Shown here in pieces: positions 31,408 through 41,200 of a DNA stretch of 64,000 nucleotides; positions within the stretch are counted from its first letter, which is position 1, and each line of letters starts with the position of its first letter. This DNA is from Achromobacter pulmonis (GTDB taxonomy: Bacteria; Pseudomonadota; Gammaproteobacteria; Burkholderiales; Burkholderiaceae_B). The translations under genes and the position numbers were made by a program. The stretch lies in contig NZ_CADIJV010000013.1 of the NCBI RefSeq assembly GCF_902859765.1, forward strand, positions 62,001-126,000. Direction: 5' to 3'. The notes under the pieces are model-generated. The model worked only from the letters and a program-made list of their open reading frames with translations, was not told the origin of the DNA and searched no databases.

Positions 31408-32633
31408 TGGCTTGGTACTCGAAATTTCTTCCGATGTCGAAGAAGGCGGCATCGCCGCCGGAGGTTATTGACAGCCCCGACAAGCTGGCGGCCTTCTTGG
31501 GCGGCGTGCAAACGGGCGCCGGCGTTGCGGTGTCAATGCGCGCGGCGATGCAGTACTCGGCCATGATGTCTTGCGCTCGCGTGATAGCCGAGGATATTGG
31601 CAAGTTGCCGCTGCACCTGTACGAGCAGGACGGTCGAATGCGCGAACGGCTGGCGGATGACCCGTTGTCCACGCTCCTGAATGTCGCGCCCAATGAGTTC
31701 ATGACCGCGCGGGAATTCTGGGAGACCTGCGGTCTCCACTTGGCTCTGCGAGGCAACTTTTACGCCTGGAAGAATGTGGTGCGCGGTACGGTCCGCGAGT
31801 TGCTGCCACTACATCCTGGCTCTGTCGTTCCGAGGCTGCGCAGTGATTGGTCAGTGGTCTACCAGGTCACCTTTCCCAACGGAAAGGTCGACATCTTGCC
31901 GCAGGATGCGATTTTTCACGTTCGCATCCTGAGCATGGACGGACTGAACGGATTGGACCCAATAACGTACTTCGCGCGCGAGGTGCTGGGAGAGGCAATC
32001 GCCGCTGACCGCCAGGCGCAAGGAATGTTTCGCCAAGGCGCGAAGCTGTCCGGGGTGCTCTCGACTGAGGGGACGCTGAATGATGACGCCTACGCTCGCA
32101 TCCGAGAAGACTGGGAACAGACATACGGCGGGGTGGAGAATGCCTACAAGGTTGCGATCCTCGAAGGCGGGCTGAACTTCAAAGAAATCAGCATGACCAA
32201 CGAACAGGCGCAGTTTCTGGAGCAACGCAAGTTCAAGCGCGGTGAGATGGCGGGGCTATATCGGATTGCACCGCACAAGATCGGCGACCTGGAACACGCG
32301 ACCTTTTCCAACATCGAGCATCAAAGCCAGGAACATGTGACCGACTGCCTTATGCCGTTGGCTACCAAGATCGAAGCCCGCATTCGGGTGTCGCTGGTGC
32401 CAAAGGACCGCAGAAATCGAGTTTTTGCCAAGTTCAACATGAACGCCCTGCTACGTGGCGACATGACGGCGCGGGCCAACTACTACACCAAGCAAATCCA
32501 GAACGGCGTTTACTCACCCAACGACGTGCGCGAGCTGGAGGACGAGAACCCCCGGGACGGCGGGGATATCTACCTCACGCCTTCCAATATGTTGATCGAC
32601 GGGAAAGTGCCGGCGGCGCCGGCGAAGGAATGA
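31407..32633 (+). CDS. Portal protein, HK97 family
   Basis: The protein has 408 residues starting [20 protein letters not shown]. The pattern SARVIAEDIGKLPLHLYE, then HPLS.LL.V.PNEFMTAREFWE, GNFYAWK and DPITYFAREVLGEA is the HK97-type portal (PF04860). A dodecamer forms the DNA channel at one vertex of the head. It overlaps terL by one base and precedes the protease by 1 bp. Confidence 0.96.
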   Translation: MAWYSKFLPMSKKAASPPEVIDSPDKLAAFLGGVQTGAGVAVSMRAAMQYSAMMSCARVIAEDIGKLPLHLYEQDGRMRERLADDPLSTLLNVAPNEFMTAREFWETCGLHLALRGNFYAWKNVVRGTVRELLPLHPGSVVPRLRSDWSVVYQVTFPNGKVDILPQDAIFHVRILSMDGLNGLDPITYFAREVLGEAIAADRQAQGMFRQGAKLSGVLSTEGTLNDDAYARIREDWEQTYGGVENAYKVAILEGGLNFKEISMTNEQAQFLEQRKFKRGEMAGLYRIAPHKIGDLEHATFSNIEHQSQEHVTDCLMPLATKIEARIRVSLVPKDRRNRVFAKFNMNALLRGDMTARANYYTKQIQNGVYSPNDVRELEDENPRDGGDIYLTPSNMLIDGKVPAAPAKE

Positions 32634-32634
32634 T

Positions 32635-33273
32635 ATGGAAATCAAACGCATCTCTGTGCCCTTCGAAATCAAGGAAGTGGCGGACACCGGAGAGTTCATC
32701 GGATACGCGTCGGTCTTTGGCGTGAAGGATGCCTACGACGAGATCGTGGTCCCCGGCGCCTTTGCCGACTCCATCGCGGACTGGAAAGGGAAGAACGCGA
32801 TGCCGCCCATTCTCTGGCAGCACCGCAGTGGAGAGCCCATCGGTGTGCATACCGAGATGCGCGAGGACTCGGTGGGGCTGTACATCGAGGGAAAGCTGGT
32901 GATGGGCGTTTCGCGCGCCCAGGAAGCACATGCGCTCATGAAGGCGAAAGCCGTTCGCGGGATCTCCATCGGCTTCGTCACACGAGAAGACAGCTTTGAT
33001 CGCGTGAGCGGGGTCCGGTCCCTCAAGCGTGTGGACCTCTGGGAAAACTCCATCGTGACGTTCCCGGCCAACCCTGCGGCGCAGGTTACGGGCGTCAAGC
33101 GGCTGCAAGAGGCCGACAGCATTCGGGACTGCGAGGCCTACCTACGGGATGTGGCGGGTATGTCGCAGTCGGAGGCAAAGGCATTCGTGTCTCGCCTCGC
33201 CGGTATCTCTCAACGGGATGTTGAGAGCGTCCAGGCGCTGCAACGGCTGAAATCTGCCATGCGCCTCTCGTAA
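32635..33273 (+). CDS. Prohead protease, HK97 family (S78)
   Basis: The protein has 212 residues starting MEIKRISVPFEIKEVADTGE. It has the S78 layout: GYASVFGVKD, ILWQHRSGEPIG with the catalytic His, and KAVRGISIGF with the catalytic Ser (about residue 110), followed by the VDLWENSIVTFPANP strand. It removes the delta domain of the capsid protein during maturation. It is followed by a terminator-like hairpin and the capsid gene. Confidence 0.95.
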   Translation: MEIKRISVPFEIKEVADTGEFIGYASVFGVKDAYDEIVVPGAFADSIADWKGKNAMPPILWQHRSGEPIGVHTEMREDSVGLYIEGKLVMGVSRAQEAHALMKAKAVRGISIGFVTREDSFDRVSGVRSLKRVDLWENSIVTFPANPAAQVTGVKRLQEADSIRDCEAYLRDVAGMSQSEAKAFVSRLAGISQRDVESVQALQRLKSAMRLS

Positions 33274-33295
33274 GTGGCTTTCAACGCAACCAATC

Positions 33296-33321
33296 AAGGC
33301 CCGCCAAGCGCGGGCCTTTTT
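33296..33321 (+). terminator. Hairpin between protease and capsid genes
   Basis: AAGGCCCGC/GCGGGCCTT is followed by TTT, 23 bp after the protease stop. Probably a partial terminator or a processing point that sets the high capsid-to-protease ratio. Confidence 0.7.
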
Positions 33322-33338
33322 CATTTCAGGAAGGAAAT

Positions 33339-34529
33339 ATGGAACTGAAACAGATCATCGAAGACCTGGGCCGCTCGTTCGAAGAATTCAAGAGTGCCAA
33401 CGACCAACGTCTGGCCAAGCTCGCCAAGGGCGAAACGGTCGAATCGCTGGAAGCCAAGCTGGCGAAGATCGACGCCGACATCAAACGCCTGGACGACCTG
33501 AAGTCGGCCGTGGAAGACCTGGAAAAGCGCGCCAATCGCATCGGCGTGCCCGGCGCCGAAGACCCGGAAGCCGCTGCCTACAAGTCCGGCTTCGACAAGT
33601 TCATGCGCAAGGGCGACTCGTCCGAGATCGAGCAGAAGGCCATCAATACGGGCACCGAGGCCGATGGCGGCTATGCCGTGCCGGAGCAACTGGATCGCCA
33701 GATCATCCAGTTGCTGCGCCGGACGACCGCCATGCGCGATCTGGCCCGAGTTATCACCATCGGCACCCCCGACTACAAGAAGCTGGCCAACCTCGGCGGC
33801 GCGGCCGGCGGCTGGGTCGGCGAAGAGGACGCCCGTCCGGAGACCGCCCATCCCAAGCTGGGCCAGGTATCGGCCTACATGGGGGAAATCTACGCGAACC
33901 CCGGCGCCACGCAAACCTCGCTGGATGACGTGTTCTTCAATGTCGAACAATGGCTGAACGAGGAGGTGAACATCACCTTCTCGGAGAAGGAAAACGCGGC
34001 GTACACGTCCGGGGACGGCGTGAAGAAGCCGAAGGGCTTCCTGGCCTATCCCGTCGCGCTGACCAAGGACGGCACGCGACCCTTCGGCACCATTCAGGTG
34101 GTGGACACCGGAACGGCCGGAACTTTCAACGGCGACAACCTGATCGACCTGGTGTACGAGGTCAAGAAGGGCTATCGCCAGAACGGCAAGTGGTCGATGA
34201 CCACGATGGGCCTGAAGATGGCCCGCAAGCTCAAGGACGCCGAAGGCAACTATCTGTGGCAACCGGGCCTGCAGGCCGGCGAACCGTCGTTGCTGCTGGG
34301 CTATCCGGTCGTCGAAAACGACGACATGCCGGACCCCGTGGCCGATGCGTTGTCCGTGGGCTTCGGCGACTGGAAGCGCTTTTACACCATAGCCGACCGC
34401 ATCGGCACGCGCATCCTGCGTGACCCGTATACCAACAAGCCGTATGTGCATTTCTACACCACCAAGCGTGTCGGCGGCATGGTCGAGGACTCGCAGGCCG
34501 TCAAGCTGCTGCGTCTGAAGGCGGCTTAA
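33339..34529 (+). CDS. Major capsid protein, HK97 fold
   Basis: The protein has 396 residues starting MELKQIIEDLGRSFEEFKSA. The first ~95 residues form a charged coiled coil, the delta scaffolding domain that the S78 protease removes. The mature part begins near GTEADGGYAVPEQLD and has the family blocks TTAMRDLARVITIG, GGWVGEEDARPETAHPKLG and QVSAYMGEIYANPGATQTSLDD. The C-terminus ends in a strand DSQAVKLLRLKAA. GGAAGGAAAT precedes the ATG. Confidence 0.96.
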   Translation: MELKQIIEDLGRSFEEFKSANDQRLAKLAKGETVESLEAKLAKIDADIKRLDDLKSAVEDLEKRANRIGVPGAEDPEAAAYKSGFDKFMRKGDSSEIEQKAINTGTEADGGYAVPEQLDRQIIQLLRRTTAMRDLARVITIGTPDYKKLANLGGAAGGWVGEEDARPETAHPKLGQVSAYMGEIYANPGATQTSLDDVFFNVEQWLNEEVNITFSEKENAAYTSGDGVKKPKGFLAYPVALTKDGTRPFGTIQVVDTGTAGTFNGDNLIDLVYEVKKGYRQNGKWSMTTMGLKMARKLKDAEGNYLWQPGLQAGEPSLLLGYPVVENDDMPDPVADALSVGFGDWKRFYTIADRIGTRILRDPYTNKPYVHFYTTKRVGGMVEDSQAVKLLRLKAA

Positions 34530-34577
34530 CCATGCCCGGCCGGCCCGCGTGGCCGGCCTGGTCTTCTGGAGATTGAT

Positions 34578-34892
34578 ATGCCGATCAAGATCACGAAGGC
34601 GTTTCAGTGGTCGCCCAACGGTTACGACGTCACCACCGTCGAAATCGGTGAGCATGAATCGTTGCCAGATCGCGCGGCCGAGATCGCTTTGCAACTTGGT
34701 GTGGTTGGTGAGCAGGAGCAGACGCCGGCCACTCCGCCTGTCGCGGTCGTGGCTACGGCGGCGCCGGAAAGTGCGCAGAATGGAGCGGGCAGCGAGCCGT
34801 CTCAAGTGCCGAGCGCCGCCAGTGAAGGGGCGGCAACCGACCAGACCGAGGGTAAGTCCGGCCGGCGCCGCAATCGTGCTGCGGGGGCGTGA
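34578..34892 (+). CDS. Hypothetical structural protein
   Basis: The protein has 104 residues starting MPIKITKAFQWSPNGYDVTT. The first 45 residues look folded (AFQWSPNGYDVTTVEIGEHE). The rest is a disordered Ala/Pro/Glu tail ending in a basic GRRRNRAAGA. It lies between the capsid and the connector, where many HK97-like phages keep a small protein of unknown role. The next ATG follows after 1 bp. Confidence 0.7.
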   Translation: MPIKITKAFQWSPNGYDVTTVEIGEHESLPDRAAEIALQLGVVGEQEQTPATPPVAVVATAAPESAQNGAGSEPSQVPSAASEGAATDQTEGKSGRRRNRAAGA

Positions 34893-34893
34893 C

Positions 34894-35199
34894 ATGGTTG
34901 ATAACTGGCTGACGCTGGAAGAGGCGTGCAGTCACCTGCGTACAGATCCTGGCGCCGAGGCTGACCCGGATATTCGGATGGCTCTGGAGGCGGCTAAGGC
35001 GGTCGTTTCGGACTACCTGCGGCGCCCGATACCATGGGCCAACGCCGCGGGGGAGGTCGTGCCTGTCCCTGGCAGTGTCGTGGCTGCCACAAAGCTGGTT
35101 CTGGGTGAACTATACGAGAACCGCGAGGCAGCAGCGAACCCGCTGAGCGAAGGGGTGAAGCTCCTCCTTTGGCCGCATAGAAACGTCAGGATCATGTGA
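34894..35199 (+). CDS. Head-tail connector protein (gp6-like)
   Basis: The protein has 101 residues starting MVDNWLTLEEACSHLRTDPG. The pattern LTLEEACSHLR..P......D..I..AL.AAKAVVSDYLRRPI, then ATKLVLGELYENREA matches HK97 gp6/PF05135, which forms the ring below the portal. Its TGA overlaps the next start as TGATG. Confidence 0.87.
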   Translation: MVDNWLTLEEACSHLRTDPGAEADPDIRMALEAAKAVVSDYLRRPIPWANAAGEVVPVPGSVVAATKLVLGELYENREAAANPLSEGVKLLLWPHRNVRIM

Positions 35200-35534
35200 T
35201 GAGCGCCGGCAAACGAAATCGCCTACTGGAAATCCTGCGCCGTGGTCAAAGGCGTGACCAAGCAAACGACCTTATCGATGAGTGGGAGCCAATCGGAAAA
35301 GCCTGGGCCTCCATTCGATACGTCTCGGGGATCGTCGCAGTCAAGGCGGGAGCCGAGCAGGAAGTGACCAAGGCCAGCATACGCCTTACCTATAGGAGAA
35401 ACATCGAGATGGGGATGCGCTTGCGCCACGGGAACGACGTTTTTGAGGTCGATGTGGTTCTGCCTGACGAGGATCGCCGCCGGCATGTGGACCTGGTGTG
35501 TCGAAAGCTGAGCGAGCGCGAGGTGGTGGCATGA
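35199..35534 (+). CDS. Head closure / head-tail adaptor protein
   Basis: The protein has 111 residues starting MSAGKRNRLLEILRRGQRRD. The block WEPIGKAWASIRYVSG, then AEQEVTKASIRLTYRRNIEMGMRLRHGNDVFEV, quoted in part, matches the SPP1 gp16-like closure family (PF05521). It plugs the portal exit until tail joining. Overlaps its neighbours by 1 and 4 bases. Confidence 0.87.
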   Translation: MSAGKRNRLLEILRRGQRRDQANDLIDEWEPIGKAWASIRYVSGIVAVKAGAEQEVTKASIRLTYRRNIEMGMRLRHGNDVFEVDVVLPDEDRRRHVDLVCRKLSEREVVA

Positions 35535-36025
35535 GGAAGGCCAAGCTTTTCCGGCCAAACTCGGTTTCGTTCACGATGGAGGGGGACATAGAGGCCCAGG
35601 TGGGCGCCTTCTTTGATCGAATCAAGGAAGAGGCATTGCGCCCCGCGGCGCACGCGATGGCCGTCGTCTTGTATGACGAAATGCGGCTGCGTGTGCCCCA
35701 TCGTCTTGGCAAGCTCCAATCTGCCATTTATCGCTGGTTCGACGACAAGCGGTCGACGCCGGATCGGAAAACCTACATGGTCGGCGTCAACGTCAAGAAG
35801 GCACCCCATTGGTGGCTGGTCGAATATGGGCACTGGCGGCGCCATGCCGTTGTCCAGTTGGACGATGGGGGTTGGATCACGCTGAAGAACAAGCCGCTCA
35901 GAGTGCCCGTCTTTGTCCCGGCCCAGTCCTACCTGCGGTCCTCTGTGGACGCCAAGCTCAAGGCTGCTGCGGAGGCCGGCCGTCGGCGGCTGGCCGAGAA
36001 GGTGCGGGAGATTCAGAATGGTTGA
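35531..36025 (+). CDS. HK97 gp10-like tail-joining protein
   Basis: The protein has 164 residues starting MRKAKLFRPNSVSFTMEGDI. The centre has YDEMRLRVPHRLGKLQSAI and WWLVEYGHWRRHAVV, the 'VEYG' and 'P-h-x-T-G-x-L' marks of the HK97 gp10 family; PAQSYLRSSVDA closes it. It lies between the closure and the tail completion gene, with ATGA coupling on its left. Confidence 0.85.
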   Translation: MRKAKLFRPNSVSFTMEGDIEAQVGAFFDRIKEEALRPAAHAMAVVLYDEMRLRVPHRLGKLQSAIYRWFDDKRSTPDRKTYMVGVNVKKAPHWWLVEYGHWRRHAVVQLDDGGWITLKNKPLRVPVFVPAQSYLRSSVDAKLKAAAEAGRRRLAEKVREIQNG

Positions 36026-36368
36026 ATCGTTGATGCTCCAGGCATTGGCGCCGATCTTCGAAGGGCGTGTATATCCCGACGCTGCGGCCGGCGATACGCC
36101 GATGCCTTTCGCCACGTTCCAGCAAGTCGGGGGCACGTCCACAGTGTTCATGGACGGCGCCTTGCCGGACAAGCAGAACGCCCGCATGCAGATCACCGTA
36201 TGGGCAAAGGGCAGGGCGCAGGCGTCGGAGCTTATCGCCAAGGTGCAGACGGCGTTGTGCGGCGCGCCGTACTTCGGATTGCCTCAAGGGGCGCCCGTCT
36301 CGCTGCGTGACCAGGAAACCGGCTTTAAGGGTGCCATGCAGGACTTCAGTATCTGGTACACGCCATGA
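36018..36368 (+). CDS. Tail completion protein, DUF3168 type
   Basis: The protein has 116 residues starting MVESLMLQALAPIFEGRVYP. The pattern PFATFQQVGGTS, NARMQITVWAKGRAQASELI and FKGAMQDFSIWYTP is typical of DUF3168 proteins, which cap the tail tube at the head side. It overlaps the gp10-like gene by 8 bases and the next by an ATGA. Confidence 0.85.
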   Translation: MVESLMLQALAPIFEGRVYPDAAAGDTPMPFATFQQVGGTSTVFMDGALPDKQNARMQITVWAKGRAQASELIAKVQTALCGAPYFGLPQGAPVSLRDQETGFKGAMQDFSIWYTP

Positions 36369-36802
36369 CGACTCCCATTGTTATCGCCGGTGCCAGCGTT
36401 GCTTTATGTGCCGATGTTCCGCGAGTCGTGGGGCCGGGTGCGTTTGATTCGCTGGCGTTCATCCCTATTCGAGGCGTGCGGGTCTCTGGCTCGCTTGTGC
36501 TTCAGTACCAGACTGCCGCCTTCCATGCCCTGGGAAGCGCTGCGCCATTCCAGCGCCGGGTGGCTCGGGCGCCCCAGACTTTGCAACTGGAGCTTCTGCG
36601 TCTGGTCGACCCAGGACAGGCCATGGTGCGGCAGGCTGTCGGGCTGGATAAGCCCTACAGCTACCGCATCACGCTGCCGCGCGTTGGGGCGCATTTCTTC
36701 GTTGCCCGCGCCTCAAGCCGTTCCCTCTCAGTCGGCAGTGCCACCGACCTGGCCGGCGTGACGGTCACTCTTGAACTGGAAAGCCAGATTGTCGAGCCGT
36801 AG
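36365..36802 (+). CDS. Hypothetical tail protein
   Basis: The protein has 145 residues starting MTTPIVIAGASVALCADVPR. It is beta-rich, with PFQRRVARAPQTLQLELLRL and ITLPRVGAHFFVARASSRSL. I recognise no family. It lies just before the tail tube gene and starts within the DUF3168 stop (ATGA). A tail-terminator or tube-associated role is possible from position. Confidence 0.65.
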   Translation: MTTPIVIAGASVALCADVPRVVGPGAFDSLAFIPIRGVRVSGSLVLQYQTAAFHALGSAAPFQRRVARAPQTLQLELLRLVDPGQAMVRQAVGLDKPYSYRITLPRVGAHFFVARASSRSLSVGSATDLAGVTVTLELESQIVEP

Positions 36803-36853
36803 CAGGCCGCTACATCCATTTCCGTCGTCTGCCCGCTTTGGGCAAAACCTACA

Positions 36854-36876
36854 GCCCGCGATAGCGGGCATTTTTT
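36854..36876 (+). terminator. Terminator before the tail tube gene
   Basis: GCCCGC/GCGGGC with a GATA loop, then six T residues. Confidence 0.88.
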
Positions 36877-36899
36877 CGTTCAATGCAAGGAGCTTAGAC

Positions 36900-37547
36900 A
36901 TGTCTGTCTCTCTTCCGAACGGTGTTGTCCTGTCGCTCGCGACCGGCTACGCCAATTCGAAAGCCATTTCGGCGATCACCAACGCCAATCCCGCCGTCGC
37001 CTCCAGCGCGGCTCACGGCCTGGCCAATGGCGCCCTGGTCGAACTGAAATCCGGCTGGCAAAAGCTGAACGAGCGCATCTTGCGCGTCGCGGATGCCGCT
37101 GCTGGCACGTTCGCCCTGGAGGGTATGAACACCCTCTCGCCGATCCAGTTCCCGGCCGGCACCGGGGGCGGTTCCGTTCGCGAAATCACCACCTTCACGC
37201 AGATTTCGCAGATCCTGGAAGTGTCCACGTCGGGCGGCGAAATGCAGTTCGCCACCTACAGCTTCCTGGAAAACGACTTCGAAGCGCAGATCCCGACGCA
37301 AGCCAGTGCGCAGTCGCTGGCGATCACCATCGCCGACGATCCCTCGCTGCCCGGCTACAAGGCGCTCCAAGCCGCCGCCGAACTGCGTGAAGTGCGCGCC
37401 CTGCGCGTTGCGTTCCCCAATGGTTCGGTGCTGCTCTACAACGGCTACGTGTCGTTCAACGAGACTCCGACCATGACCAAGGGCGAAGTGATGGGCGTGC
37501 AGGCCACCTTTTCGCTACTGTCGCGGCCCGTTCGCTACGCCGCGTAA
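36900..37547 (+). CDS. Major tail tube protein
   Basis: The protein has 215 residues from the ATG at 36900 (MSVSLPNGVVLSLATGYANS), with AAGGAG upstream. It has the two-domain pattern of siphoviral tube proteins: a beta sandwich to about residue 155 (TFTQISQILEVSTSGGEMQF), then a second part with GYKALQAAAELREVRALRV and a closing strand. It is isolated by hairpins on both sides, fitting its high expression. The next gene is the tail chaperone. Confidence 0.87.
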   Translation: MSVSLPNGVVLSLATGYANSKAISAITNANPAVASSAAHGLANGALVELKSGWQKLNERILRVADAAAGTFALEGMNTLSPIQFPAGTGGGSVREITTFTQISQILEVSTSGGEMQFATYSFLENDFEAQIPTQASAQSLAITIADDPSLPGYKALQAAAELREVRALRVAFPNGSVLLYNGYVSFNETPTMTKGEVMGVQATFSLLSRPVRYAA

Positions 37548-37575
37548 TTTCCAAGGCCGGCCAAGCGCCAGCCTA

Positions 37576-37606
37576 CGGGCCGCCCACGGACGGGTGGCCC
37601 GTTTTT
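37576..37606 (+). terminator. Terminator after the tail tube gene
   Basis: CGGGCCGCCC/GGGTGGCCCG with a short loop, then five T residues, 28 bp after the stop. Confidence 0.88.
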
Positions 37607-37634
37607 CCCAATTCTCTATTTTTCGGAATCTCTC

Positions 37635-37952
37635 ATGGCAAAGATCAAGTTCACCCTCACGCCCAATCCGACCTTCAAGCACAAGGTGCCGATGCCCATT
37701 CCGGGTGGTGCGTTCGCGGATGTGGAGTTCACCTTCAAGCACCGCGGCAAGGAGGAATTCACCGAGTTTCTGGAGCGCGCCAAGGACATGGACGACACCG
37801 ACCTGGTGCTGGCCATCGCCAGCGGCTGGGAACTGGAAGAGCCGTTCGACAAGGACAACGTGGGTCAGCTGGTCGAGAACTACGTCGGCGCGGCCCGCGC
37901 CATCTTCACGGCCTACATGGACGAAATCGTCAAGGCCCGCCTGGGAAACTGA
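37635..37952 (+). CDS. Tail assembly chaperone, short form (G-like)
   Basis: The protein has 105 residues starting MAKIKFTLTPNPTFKHKVPM. It is acidic and helical, with FTFKHRGKEEFTEFLERAKD. It is the short product of a frameshift pair; such chaperones coat the tape measure while the tail forms. The last codons contain the slippery heptamer at 37943-37949, just before the TGA. Confidence 0.87.
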   Translation: MAKIKFTLTPNPTFKHKVPMPIPGGAFADVEFTFKHRGKEEFTEFLERAKDMDDTDLVLAIASGWELEEPFDKDNVGQLVENYVGAARAIFTAYMDEIVKARLGN

Positions 37953-38260
37953 CCTCGCTGGGTGCGGCGCTCTACCGCCGGCCTCCAGATGTGAAGGAAC
38001 TGGAGGCATTCGGCCTTACGCCGGAAGACGTAGAGGCGCCGCCTGTCGAAATATGGCCGGAGAGCCAGCAGGCGTTCGAAATATTCGCTTCGCTGCGGAC
38101 CCAGTGGCGGGTCAGCTTTGCCGGCGTGACCGGCCTGGACTATGGCGTTCTCTATCGCAGGCTTGACCGTCTTGGCTTGTCTGCCGAGCGATACGACGAG
38201 TTGGAAGACCAGATCCGCGTCCTTGAGGATGCGGCGATGCAGGAAATAAATCGCAAGTAG
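37635..38260 (+). CDS. Tail assembly chaperone, long form by -1 frameshift (GT-like)
   Basis: At 37943-37949 the sequence G-GGA-AAC is read in the zero frame, an ideal X-XXY-YYZ slip site. A -1 slip avoids the TGA and continues through GKLTSLGAALYRRPPDVKEL into the frame that ends at 38260, giving about 208 residues. The downstream part (KELEAFGLTPEDVEAPPVEI) has no good start of its own beyond a GTG at 37991 and no ribosome site. Lambda G/GT works the same way with GGGAAAG. Confidence 0.85.
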
Positions 38261-38295
38261 CCGCCTATGGGTGGCTTATCTTTTTGGAATGTGTC

Positions 38296-41200
38296 ATGAC
38301 TGATGAACTGGCCAGAAGTGTTATCCGGGTCGATGGTGACGCGTCCGGGCTGACTGCGGCCATGGCCGAGGTGACACAGGAAACCGGCAAAGCCAAGAAG
38401 TCGCTCGCAGCGTTGGGGCGTGACGCATCGCAAGGGATGACCAAGGCGGCCGAAGAGGGCACGCAGGCCGGCCGCAAGCTGGAGCGGGCCACGCAAAGCC
38501 TGGTGAACCAGATTGAGCGCCAAATTGCCGTGACCGGCGCGGGCGCACGCGGAACCGCCTCCTACTATGTGGAACTGGCAAAGCAGCGCGGCATCGACGC
38601 CAATCAGCTGAAGCCCTATCTGGACCAGCTTGAGGCCGTGACGCGCAAGCAGGCCGAGGCCAAGGCCGCGATCCAGGCCACCGCGCCGGCGGTCGAGCAA
38701 ATGGGCATGTCGGCCAAGGCCGCCGCTGCGGCAATGCGCGGGCTGCCTGCCCAATTCACCGACATTATCGTGTCGTTGCAGGGCGGTCAGCGTCCCATGA
38801 CGGTGCTGATGCAGCAGGGCGGCCAGCTGAAGGACATGTTTGGCGGTCTTGGTCCCGCTGCGCGGGCGATGGGTAGCTACATTGCCGGCCTGGTCAATCC
38901 GTTCACGCTGGCCGCCGGTGCGGTGGCATTCCTGGGGGCGGCCTACCTGAAAGGGGTAGACGAATCCCAGGCGTTTAACCGGACCGTCATTCAAACGGGC
39001 GGGGTTGCGGGCGTGACGGCCGGCCAGCTGCAGGACATGTCCCGCCGTGTGGGCGATGTGGCCGGCACGCAGGGAAAGGCGGCAGACGCGCTTAAGCTCT
39101 TTGCCAGTTCTGCCAAGGTCGGTGCGGAGAATATGGAGCAGTTCACCGCGGCGGCGGTGCGCTGGGAGAAGGTCACGGGCGCCGCCGTTGCCGATACGGT
39201 GCAGAACTTCATCGAGTTGGGGAAATCGCCGCTGGAAGCGGCCCTCAAGCTCAATGAGGGCATGAACTTCCTGACCGCGACGACGTATGAGCAGATCCGC
39301 GCGCTGGAGCGGCAGGGCAAGACCGCCGAGGCGGCGAGCGTGGCCCAGCGTGCCTATGCCGACGCGCTCAACGACCGCGCGCCCAAGTTGTCCCAGAATC
39401 TCGGGCTGCTGGAGCGTGCCTGGAAGGGAGTGAGCGACACCGCCCGTGGGGCCTGGGATGCGATGCTTGATATCGGCCGCGCCGGCACGCTTGAAGAGCG
39501 CATTGCCAAGCAGGCTGCGACCGTTCAAGCGCTGGAAAGCAAGCTTCAGGCTCGATTGGCTCGCGGTGCTGCCACCGGCAACATGGCCGATCTGATCAAG
39601 GCTGCCGCGACCGAACAGGAGCGACTGGAGCGCGAGTATTTCGAGGCCCAAGGCAAGGCGCAGGCCGAGCGGGACCGCCGCAAGGCGCTGGACCAGACGC
39701 AGTTTCGCGCCGACTACCTGGAGGACGACAGCCGCAACACGAAGCCGCAACAGCGCCAGCGCGCCATCGAGAAGGAGGCGGCGGCATTCCGCAAGGCGGC
39801 GGAGGGCCTGAAGGAAGGCACGGACGAGTATCGCCGGGTCTACGCTGCCCACAAGGTCAAGCTGGCCGATATCGACAAGCAATTTGAGGATAAGGATGCG
39901 GGCAAGGGCCCGTCCGGTGCCGAGTCGGAAATAGCTCGCCTGCGTGCCCGGATCGCAGAAGAAAGGGCGCTCGCGGTCGAATTGGACCAGCGCGGCTTGC
40001 ACACGAGCAAGCTGAACGAGTATGAGCGGCGCTCGGCGGAAATCGGCGAACTGCTCAAGGGGAACCTCAAATCCCAGGTGCGGGCCAGCCTGGAGCGTAC
40101 CAAGGCGCTGGCGACCGAGGCGGGAGCGCTGATGCGTGCCAACGCGGAGACGAAGGCTTTCCAAGAGTCCCGCGAGAAGTATTTCGCCAGCCTGGAGGAC
40201 GGCGTAGCCAAGATCGCTCAAGAGGCGCAAAGCGTTGAAGACCAGGTTGCCACCTATGGCCTGAGCAAAGCCGCGCTGGAGCAGTTGACGATCGCGCGCC
40301 TGGAGGAACGCAAGGCCGCGCTCCAGGGGTTCGACGGCTCCGAGCGGGAAGTCGAACTCATCGAGAAGGAAATCGAGGCACGCAAGCGCTTGGGAGCCGC
40401 AATCCGGCAGAAGGACATCAAGGACGCCCAGAAGAAGGCGACCGACGAAATGGCGCGCGACTGGGAGCGCACCGTGGACAAGTACGGTGACGTGTTCCGC
40501 CAGGGCTTTGCCGACATGTTGAACAACGGCAAGGATGGCTGGAAGTCGTTCACGAAGTCGCTTGTCACGACGTTCAAGACGACTGTGGCGGACCAGATCT
40601 ATCGGATGTTCGCCCAGCCGTTCGTGGCGACCATCATCGGCAACCTGGCCGGCGTGATGGGCAGCAGTGCGGGCGGCGGGGGCTTGGGCGGTGTGGCTGG
40701 CGCTCAAGGTGCTGTCGGCGGTGGGCTGAGCTTAATGAACGCCCTGAGCGTTGCGCGCACCGCCTATAGCGCCCTGACCGGGGGCTTCACGGCAACGCTC
40801 GCCTCGGGCATCTCCTCTATCGGCAGCGCGATTGGATCCTCGGCCGCGCAGCATTTTGCCCTGGGGATGACCGGCCAGGGGGCGAGCTTAGCGGCCGGCC
40901 TTGCCGGTCCGACGACGGCGGGCAGTTCGGCCGCCGCTGCTGGGTCCATGATGGCAAGCGCGATCCCGGTGGCTGGCTGGATCGCCGCGGGGATGATGAT
41001 CAATCGCTCGCTGTATCGGGCAGGCTGGGATGCGGGCAACGGCACCATGGCGCCGATTGCCAAGTACAACCCGATTACCGGGCCCTCCCTATGGACCGAT
41101 AAGGCGCTGCGTGCCGTGGGCGTGGGCGGTGAGTGGGCGTCGATCCTGTCGGGTTCGTCGCTTATCGCTCGCGCCTTCGGGCGCGGTGCCAAGCAGTACG

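Noticed and set aside
38152-40707. 851-residue open frame antisense to the tape measure gene
   Set aside because: Same reason; the tape measure frame has domains, a start in the right place and proper neighbours.
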